Assembly (NCBI RefSeq): GCF_037479095.1
Contig: NZ_JBBGZW010000002.1
Coordinates: forward strand, 1 to 64,000
Reading direction: 5' to 3'
Length of the DNA: 64,000 nucleotides
Origin: Pantoea nemavictus
Lineage (GTDB): Bacteria > Pseudomonadota > Gammaproteobacteria > Enterobacterales > Enterobacteriaceae
Position 1 is the stretch's first letter. Every line of letters begins with the position of its first letter. Positions 56,347 through 64,000 of this stretch are shown in pieces. Both the position numbers and the translations under genes were made by a program. The notes under the pieces were generated by a model. That model saw only the letters and a program-made list of their open reading frames with translations, ran no database searches and was not told the DNA's origin.

Positions 56347-57321
56347 ATGAAATTAGGCTTTGCTTGTAAGTATCTGGATCAACAGGCTAAACAGCCGTAT
56401 CCCTTTAAAAGTACCACCCGCACGCGCTTTCTCAGTCTGGATGATGATGCACGCATCACGCTGCTGAACCTGCTGGCGCAAAACAATCTACAAAACCTCT
56501 ACCTGACACTTGAGCAGCTGGCGAAAGAACCTGAGGCTCTCCGCATGATGCGTATTGGCAGCGATCTGTTGCCGCTCTATACCGTGCCTGAAGCAACCCA
56601 GCTATATGGCGAACTGTTAGCCGAACTCACGCCGTTATTGCGCCGCTGCGGTGATTTGGCGCGCAGTCATCATATCCGTCTCTCGTTTCATCCCGGCCAA
56701 TATACGGTGCTAGCGTCCGATAATGAGGGCGTGGTTGATCGGGCAATAGAGGATGTGGAGTATCACGCCACTTGCGCGGTGTTAATGGGCTTTGGCCGGC
56801 AGTTCCAGGATTTCAAAATCAATATCCATATGAACGGTAAAAAGGGCATTGATGGATTTCGCGCGGCGTTTCTCCGCCTGAGTCCGGAAGCGCGCAATAT
56901 GCTGACGGTGGAGAATGATGAAATATCATGCTCGCTGGATGATGTGTTACAGGCGCGCGATCTCTGCCCGGTGGTGCTGGATATTCACCATCATTGGGTG
57001 AAAGAGAACCACTATATTCAGGCGGATGATGAACGCATCGCACTGATCAACGAGTCATGGCGCGGTGTGCGACCGGTGCTGCATTATTCAATTGCTCAGG
57101 AAGGCATCATCCCCGATCACGGTTTTCCCGATCAGCAGGATTTAGCCATATCGAAGTCGAAACTTCGCGCCCACTCTGATTACTACTTTAATCAGACGTT
57201 AAATGATTGGGCGCTGTCGTTTAATGCGTTCGATATAATGTGCGAAGTAAAAATGAAAAATTTGGCGCGCGACCGTTTATATCACTCTGCGCTCGAGCGC
57301 CAATTGATTACGGCGCGGTAA
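56347..57321 (+). CDS. uvsE: UV damage endonuclease, UvsE/UVDE family
   Basis: A 324-residue TIM-barrel endonuclease. MKLGFACKYL is the family start, and metal-binding residues are seen in LSFHPGQYTVLAS, INIHMNGK, TVENDEISCSLDDVL and LDIHHHW. Such enzymes nick DNA 5' to UV photoproducts and start excision repair without photolyase or UvrABC. The second ATG (56347) is chosen: GGGGGAT precedes it and MKLGF is the expected N-terminus. E. coli K-12 lacks the gene; it is known in several bacteria exposed to sunlight. Its end overlaps the convergent yfiB by 14 bases. Confidence 0.88.
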   Translation: MKLGFACKYLDQQAKQPYPFKSTTRTRFLSLDDDARITLLNLLAQNNLQNLYLTLEQLAKEPEALRMMRIGSDLLPLYTVPEATQLYGELLAELTPLLRRCGDLARSHHIRLSFHPGQYTVLASDNEGVVDRAIEDVEYHATCAVLMGFGRQFQDFKINIHMNGKKGIDGFRAAFLRLSPEARNMLTVENDEISCSLDDVLQARDLCPVVLDIHHHWVKENHYIQADDERIALINESWRGVRPVLHYSIAQEGIIPDHGFPDQQDLAISKSKLRAHSDYYFNQTLNDWALSFNAFDIMCEVKMKNLARDRLYHSALERQLITAR

Positions 57322-57781
57322 TCACAATCGCTACACGGCGGTTTTGGGCGCGGCCTTGCGCACTATTATTCGTGGTGACCGGCGCGCTCATGCCTAAGCC
57401 GCGCGTGACGATAGTGTCACGCGAAATCGATGCGCCTTGCGCCCACTGCGCCGCCACGGCGTTGGCTCTTTTTAGCGACAGCTGTTGGTTGTAATCCGCT
57501 TTACCGTAATTATCCGTGTGGCCATCAATGCGCACATGGGTAATGCCGGTTGTCGCCAGATTTTTTGCCATCGTCTGAATGGTATTTTTACTGGCGGGCG
57601 TCAGTTCCGATTCGTTGACGCCAAACAGTATTTTGTCCGATAAGCCCAATCCCCAGCCCTCGTTATTTTCACTGAAACCGGCATCACGCATTGCCGCAAT
57701 CTGCGCATCAGTAAAACGTCCTTTTGACTGGCAGCCGACCAGCGCCAACATCGCCATCAACAGCAAAATTCTTATCTTCAT
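57308..57781 (-). CDS. yfiB: YfiB, OmpA-like lipoprotein of the YfiBNR system
   Basis: A 157-residue outer-membrane lipoprotein. The lipobox is LVGC (Cys 17). The OmpA-type peptidoglycan-binding domain spans about 45-155, with FGVNESELTPASKNTIQTMA, HVRIDGHTDNYG and LSLKRANAVAAQW. In related species YfiB traps YfiR at the outer membrane and so frees the cyclase YfiN. Its ATG overlaps the yfiN stop (ATGA). It is the last gene of yfiR-yfiN-yfiB. Confidence 0.87.
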   Translation of the reverse strand: MKIRILLLMAMLALVGCQSKGRFTDAQIAAMRDAGFSENNEGWGLGLSDKILFGVNESELTPASKNTIQTMAKNLATTGITHVRIDGHTDNYGKADYNQQLSLKRANAVAAQWAQGASISRDTIVTRGLGMSAPVTTNNSAQGRAQNRRVAIVITAP

Positions 57782-58992
57782 ATCCGTACCTTACTCATTC
57801 CCTTGTTTTTGTACATGTTCATATCGGCGCGCTCCAGAATCGACTCTACCGTGTCGCCGTGCTGCGACCAGGCGTAGCCAATGGTCACCGATGTGGTGAT
57901 CGGCGTGCCTTCCGCAATCACAATCTTATGCTTGATGCTTTCGTGAATCTCTTGCATCAGCAGTTGCAAATGCGCCTCGCTGGCCCGGCTGCTTACCAGC
58001 ATGGCAAACTCGTCTCCACCTAAGCGGGCGACCAAATCCTGCTGATAAGCCAAAGAGGAGAGGCGTGATCCAATGGCTTTCAGCACTTCATCGCCGGCGG
58101 CGTGGCCCCAGTTATCGTTGATGCTTTTGAAGCGATCGCCATCAAGAAACAGCAAGGCAAAACGCTCTTTGGCAAATTGTTGATCGAGTAATCGAGTGAG
58201 CTGAGCGACAAACGCCGTGCGGTTCGCCAGACCGGTTAACGGATCTTCCAGCGCTTTGGCGGCCAGCGAGCGATTATCTCGCATTAGCGAGGTCTGCAGC
58301 GTCTGCATTTCGCTCAGCAGCGAGTTGAGGTCATCAGAAAATAGCTGGAATTCGCGGGTCGGGCTCTCCGGAATACGTAAGGAAAAATCGCCAGATTGAA
58401 TCACGTAATGAATCGAGCTGGTGATGTTACGCAGCGTGGCGAGAATGCCGCGATGCAGGAATTCACTCAGCAGGAAGGAGATAATTAAAACGCACAACAT
58501 ACCGCTGGTCAAAATCATCAGCGAGTAGCGAATAAATTCGGCAGCGCCAGTCACGGTGCCTTCCAGCGTCAGCATGCCGACGGTGGCTTCAGAGTGGTTG
58601 ATATTAACGGTGAGCGGTTTGAGATAAATCCACTCGCGCAATAAACGCGAGAACCAGCCGGTTTGTTCTTGTTGATCATGCCAGTCGACCAGCACGGTAT
58701 TATCGTCCGTTACCAGTTTCGCTGAGTCGAACATTCCTTCATTGCCCAATCGCGCGATTTTATTATGCGCATCGTAGCTGTCTTCAAATACCGTGGCGGC
58801 AGTCAAAGTAGTGCTGAGCGTGGCGGCAATCAACTCGAGATTTCTTTTCTCGTAGCTTTTAATAAACAGCAGGGAAGTAGACGAGAGCAACAGCCAGCAC
58901 AGCAGTAAAATAACCGCAGAGTTAATGGTGCTAATTTTGCGCAGCGTATTGCGGATCGATGATTTTTCATGACTTAATTTTTCGAATTTCAT
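57778..58992 (-). CDS. yfiN: YfiN (DgcN) diguanylate cyclase
   Basis: A 404-residue inner-membrane cyclase that makes c-di-GMP. Helix 1 lies at about 23-45 (SAVILLLCWLLLSSTSLLFI), a periplasmic CHASE8-type region at 46-150, helix 2 at about 155-178, a HAMP domain after it, and the GGDEF domain at about 245-404 (DPLTGLANRTAF, FLDGDRFKSINDNWGHAAGD, ARLGGDEFAML). The inhibitory I-site, normally RxxD five residues before GGDEF, reads YQQD, so product inhibition is probably lost. Start 58992 follows the yfiR stop by one base with GGAAG upstream. YfiR keeps it silent; YfiB relieves this. Confidence 0.88.
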   Translation of the reverse strand: MKFEKLSHEKSSIRNTLRKISTINSAVILLLCWLLLSSTSLLFIKSYEKRNLELIAATLSTTLTAATVFEDSYDAHNKIARLGNEGMFDSAKLVTDDNTVLVDWHDQQEQTGWFSRLLREWIYLKPLTVNINHSEATVGMLTLEGTVTGAAEFIRYSLMILTSGMLCVLIISFLLSEFLHRGILATLRNITSSIHYVIQSGDFSLRIPESPTREFQLFSDDLNSLLSEMQTLQTSLMRDNRSLAAKALEDPLTGLANRTAFVAQLTRLLDQQFAKERFALLFLDGDRFKSINDNWGHAAGDEVLKAIGSRLSSLAYQQDLVARLGGDEFAMLVSSRASEAHLQLLMQEIHESIKHKIVIAEGTPITTSVTIGYAWSQHGDTVESILERADMNMYKNKGMSKVRI

Positions 58993-58993
58993 C

Positions 58994-59554
58994 TTATTTG
59001 CTTCCATTGCGCGACAGCAACAGCACATCCGGACTCACCTTGACGCCGCTGCGGGCAAGCGAATCAAGATTGACGGAGAACAGCGTGTGATCGGTATTGA
59101 AGATCAGGCAGAACGCGGCGCCAACAGTACAGTCTGCGTTGTTCTCCGCGAGCGTCAGCACGGCTTTACCCTGGAATTGTTTCGCCAGTTCTAACTGTTG
59201 CTGCGGCGACTGGTCGCCGAAATAGACCGCGTCGCAGTGTTGTAACGCCAGTTCGCTTTCATTGGTCAAATAGACCACGCTGAAGGGTGTTGCCGCAGGC
59301 GCAGCTTTGGGCAGCAAGGAGAGATGCTGGGCCGAAGAGAATACGCAGAGTTGCGGGGCACGGGTTAATTGCGGCCAATGGGTAAAGCTAATAATGCCGC
59401 TGACAATACGGTTGGCTTTATCGTCTTTTATTTCAGCAAAAGCCGCATGAGAAATAAACAACAGCACAAAAACGGCATTAATTAAAATCTTGCAGGCGTG
59501 AAGCAGGGAGAGGAGCAAGTCAGCTTGCCGATGATGAAGTTGTTTACATAACAT
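58994..59554 (-). CDS. yfiR: YfiR, periplasmic repressor of YfiN
   Basis: A 186-residue periplasmic protein: the N-terminal signal includes ACKILINAVFVLLFISHAAFA, followed by RIVSGIISFTHWPQL, LCVFSSAQHL and the C-terminal ARSGVKVSPDVLLLSR, all similar to E. coli YfiR. Paired cysteines (in ENNADCTVGAAFCLIF and LQHCDAV) fit the redox-sensitive family. ATG 59554 is chosen with GGGA eight bases before; the frame stays open upstream. The signal region is unusually long (about 40 residues). It is first in the operon. Confidence 0.82.
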   Translation of the reverse strand: MLCKQLHHRQADLLLSLLHACKILINAVFVLLFISHAAFAEIKDDKANRIVSGIISFTHWPQLTRAPQLCVFSSAQHLSLLPKAAPAATPFSVVYLTNESELALQHCDAVYFGDQSPQQQLELAKQFQGKAVLTLAENNADCTVGAAFCLIFNTDHTLFSVNLDSLARSGVKVSPDVLLLSRNGSK

Positions 59555-60016
59555 ACTGCGTTCCCGAAAGTTCTTCGCAAGGATCAGCGCCTGATTAAGC
59601 GCGTAAATATTAACATCGCTGCGCTTAAAAATGTACTGATGCTTCCGTTTGCCATTACTGGCGAACGTTCTTCCTGCGCTGTCGCTTTTACCAGGGAGAT
59701 TTATGCGCGAAATTATTTTATGGATAACCAGAACAACAGGGCGGGTTGCATCAAAGTGTGATCCAGTACACATTTATTTGCCTGATAACTGATCCCTGTT
59801 TCCCACAGGTGAATCGGCGGGTAGTGGGCATTTTAGCCGCTAATACGGGGCTCATCAGGCTAACTCCATTAGCCACGCTTACGTTTCATCCGTGCTAACA
59901 ATGCGTTTGATGAACATGTTTTTCGATTACGAAACAATTTGACGTATTTATCGGGGTGAGGGTTTTTTACATTCTGGCAGGATACGCAACATTCAGTACA
60001 TCCTGGTCTTTGTGTC

Positions 60017-62116
60017 ATGCAGTGGTTTTCAAAAAACGCCGTTTTTTTTGCTGTAAAAACCTGTCTGGCCGCCTTTCTGGCACTCTACCTCGCCCTGGAA
60101 CTCAACCTGGATAAACCCGCCTGGGCCGTCACCACCGTGCTGCTGGCTTCTCAGCTCTATTCAGCCTCGACCATCTCTAAATCGGTGTTTCGCCTGCTGG
60201 GCACCTTATTGGGCGGCGTATTCATCTTCTTTATTTTTCCACCGACGGTACAGCATCCGTTGCTGTTCTGTTTCTGCGTCTCGTTATGGGTCAGCGTCTG
60301 CTTATATTTGTCGCTGCATGACCGTACGCCAAAAAGTTACGTGTTTATGCTCGCCGGTTACAGCGCGGCGATCATGGGTTTCCCGGAAGTCGCTACGCCG
60401 CTGTCCATCACCAGTACGGTGATATCACGCATCGAAGAGATCACGCTCGGCATTGTCTGCAGCAGCCTGGTGCATGCGCTGTTGTTCCCGGTATCGATGC
60501 GTAGCCTACTGGAGCAGAGCGTCAGTCACTGGTATCTCAATGCGCGCAAGCTCTGCAGCGACCTGCTGTCCGGTATTCCGGGCGATAATTCGCCCGAGCG
60601 CGATGACATTCTGATTCGTATGGCGACCCATCCACAGCAGGTGGAAGTGCTGATTACGCACTGCGTGTATGAGGGCGATGCCGCGCGGCGGTTGATTCGT
60701 TTGGTGAGCGTGCAATACCAGCATCTCTCCTATTTAATTCCGACGCTGACGGCGATCGAGATGCGCCTACAGCGCCTATCCACCCTGCAAATCACCTTTC
60801 CCGAAAACGTCGCGCACACTTTCCAACTGTTTCTGCACTGGCTTAACGACGGCGAAGCGGTAGGAGAAACCAGCGCGATCCAGCAGACGTTGAGTGGCTG
60901 CCAGGCTGAACTCAACGCCGCATGGCAGCAGGGCGCGTTGCCCACGGAAAATTGGCTGCTGTTCACTGGATTAATAGAGCGGCTGGCGGATTTCGTGCGT
61001 ATTGCCGGGGCGTATCAAAGTGTCGGGGGATTGGTGAGCGATCTTTCTGGCGACACCACGCTGGCGCGCGGCAAACGCACCCACCGCTTTTTCGACAAAG
61101 GGCTGATTAGACTTTCGGCGTTAACCGCGTTTTGCGCCACCTTTGGATCCTGTCTGTTGTGGATGGCATCGGGTTGGCGTGATGGCGCATCAGCGCCGGT
61201 GATGGCGGCGATTCTCTGCTCGCTTCTGGCGAGCCAGGATACGCCCCTGACATCGATGAAGCTGTTTGTACGTGGCGTTATCGTCGCAATTATTATCAGC
61301 GTGATTTATGTGGCGCTGTTGCTGCCACAGGCCACCTCGTTTGAAGCGTTGATGATCTGCCTCGCGCCGGGCCTGATGATGCTTGCATTGATGATCGCCC
61401 GTCCCTCCACCAATATGATTGGCCTAAGCGTAGCGATTCAAATTCCCGGCTTTATTGGGCTGGGTCACCATTTGAAACCCGATCTGGTTTTACTGATCAA
61501 CAATGCCATCGCCACGATGGCGGGCGTGCTGATCGCCGCGATCATCACCGCCATTATGCGCAATAAACGGCCGTCCTGGACCGCGCGCCGTGCGGTGCGA
61601 CAAGGCCTGCGCGAGCTGCTGCGCTTTATTAAAGAGACCGAGCGTAATGGTTCATCGCTGTTGGGACGACAACGTTTTATTAGCCTGATGCTGGATAAGG
61701 TTAACGTGGTGTTGCCGCGTTTACGGCTTGATCCGCATCCGGATATGCGTTCAGCCGGGATGTTGCTCAAAGAAGTGTGGCTGGGCGTCAACAGCTTTGA
61801 TTATTACGCACGGCATAAAGCGCTGCTGCAGCACTATCAGCTGGATAGCGGACAGATGTTTCATGAGCTGGCGCTGTTTCTGAAGCGACGTCTGAAATCG
61901 CTACAAACGCCGCCGCATGCGGATTTACAGGATGAACTGGATTTGCTGCTGCTAATGCTGGAGCAGCTAGCGAAGCGCGATGAACGAGTACTGACGCCGC
62001 TGTTTCATCTGTTCAGTATTCGGCTGTATCTGTTCCCGCAGCAAGCCTGGCCAATTGCCACGCCGCGCCAGGCGGAAATCCTGCAGCGACAGCGTTTTGT
62101 CGTTGGAGGGGCTTGA
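60017..62116 (+). CDS. FUSC-family (AaeB-like) efflux protein
   Basis: A 699-residue inner-membrane protein with two membrane blocks: about residues 8-160 (FFAVKTCLAAFLALYLALEL, LDKPAWAVTTVLLASQLYS) and 365-520 (ALTAFCATFGSCLLWMASGW, FVRGVIVAIIISVIYVALLL). Two cytoplasmic helical regions follow each. This is the pattern of the aromatic-acid exporter AaeB and other FUSC members. In E. coli AaeB works with the adaptor AaeA, which is not next to this gene. The upstream interval 59774-60016 is AT-rich, with no gene seen. The ribosome site is weak. Confidence 0.78.
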   Translation: MQWFSKNAVFFAVKTCLAAFLALYLALELNLDKPAWAVTTVLLASQLYSASTISKSVFRLLGTLLGGVFIFFIFPPTVQHPLLFCFCVSLWVSVCLYLSLHDRTPKSYVFMLAGYSAAIMGFPEVATPLSITSTVISRIEEITLGIVCSSLVHALLFPVSMRSLLEQSVSHWYLNARKLCSDLLSGIPGDNSPERDDILIRMATHPQQVEVLITHCVYEGDAARRLIRLVSVQYQHLSYLIPTLTAIEMRLQRLSTLQITFPENVAHTFQLFLHWLNDGEAVGETSAIQQTLSGCQAELNAAWQQGALPTENWLLFTGLIERLADFVRIAGAYQSVGGLVSDLSGDTTLARGKRTHRFFDKGLIRLSALTAFCATFGSCLLWMASGWRDGASAPVMAAILCSLLASQDTPLTSMKLFVRGVIVAIIISVIYVALLLPQATSFEALMICLAPGLMMLALMIARPSTNMIGLSVAIQIPGFIGLGHHLKPDLVLLINNAIATMAGVLIAAIITAIMRNKRPSWTARRAVRQGLRELLRFIKETERNGSSLLGRQRFISLMLDKVNVVLPRLRLDPHPDMRSAGMLLKEVWLGVNSFDYYARHKALLQHYQLDSGQMFHELALFLKRRLKSLQTPPHADLQDELDLLLLMLEQLAKRDERVLTPLFHLFSIRLYLFPQQAWPIATPRQAEILQRQRFVVGGA

Positions 62117-62125
62117 TCGGGATCT

Positions 62126-62168
62126 GTAGGGTGCTATGAATAGCCTCCATGTGCGCATCCATGCGCAC
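62126..62168. repeat. Dispersed palindromes after the FUSC gene
   Basis: GTAGGG + TGCTATGAATAGCCTCC (62126-62148), a degenerate copy, is followed by GTGCGCATCCATGCGCAC (62151-62168). Both are the units seen at 17131-17184. They fill the gap between convergent genes. Confidence 0.6.
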
Positions 62169-62196
62169 CCGACAAAATCCTCGTTTATACCCGTAA

Positions 62197-64000
<1,804 letters not shown>

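Overview
The window looks like chromosomal (or large-replicon) DNA of an Enterobacterales species close to Pantoea/Erwiniaceae. By eye, many proteins line up with Escherichia coli counterparts (FhuE, YncE, YbaA, YcgZ, YmgA, YddG, YfiRNB, MacAB, BetIBAT). They are mixed with genes E. coli K-12 lacks, such as UvsE and a second betaine locus. Coding is dense, genes sit in short operons and divergent pairs, and I saw no rRNA, tRNA, insertion sequence, prophage or CRISPR array.

Layout. 0.2-3.9 kb: an iron pair, fhuE and yncE, reading apart from a region with Fur-box-like sites. 4-8 kb: a dihydrodipicolinate-synthase-family aldolase, two tandemly duplicated YhcN-type secreted peptides, a cupin, an IclR regulator and an MFS transporter. 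8.3-13.9 kb: first choline-to-betaine locus (betI-betB-betA one way, a short betT the other). 13.9-17.1 kb: nanE plus a PTS permease and a divergent RpiR regulator, an amino-sugar (probably N-acetylmannosamine) module with a CRP-like site. 17.2-20.3 kb: macAB, with a Fur-box-like site. 20.6-22.5 kb: an ABC-F ATPase behind what looks like a leader-peptide/terminator attenuator. 22.7-26.6 kb: RpiR regulator, beta-glucoside PTS and 6-phospho-beta-glucosidase. 26.7-31.3 kb: small housekeeping and hypothetical genes, including a LacI-type sensor without its HTH and the ycgZ-ymgA pair. 32-41 kb: an omptin protease, SDR/AraC pair, a Fur-boxed FAD monooxygenase, yddG, a metallo-beta-lactamase-fold protein with a lost metal motif, LysR, AraC and a TauE/SafE permease. 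41.4-44.8 kb: a sigma54-type operon of amidase, NCS1 permease and isochorismatase-like hydrolase. 46-50 kb: a 1335-residue SNF2-type helicase. 50.2-56.2 kb: second, more E. coli-like bet locus. 56.3-64 kb: UvsE, yfiRNB (c-di-GMP), a FUSC efflux protein and a second beta-glucoside locus running off the right edge.

How the genes work together. The two bet loci would import choline and oxidise it to the osmoprotectant glycine betaine under BetI control. They differ in transporter length and in repressor sequence, suggesting division of labour. The Fur-box-like sites link fhuE, yncE, macAB and the FAD monooxygenase into a possible iron-starvation set. Two PTS/GH1 loci and the nanE-PTS locus serve uptake of plant- or host-derived sugars under CRP and RpiR control. 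The sigma54 operon is probably a nitrogen-scavenging route for a ureide or amide.

The most unusual item is the ABC-F gene's upstream region: a 27-codon leader ORF with a strong ribosome site, three successive hairpins and a T-run terminator directly before the ABC-F start codon. All homology statements are from memory and by-eye comparison; no database search was run.
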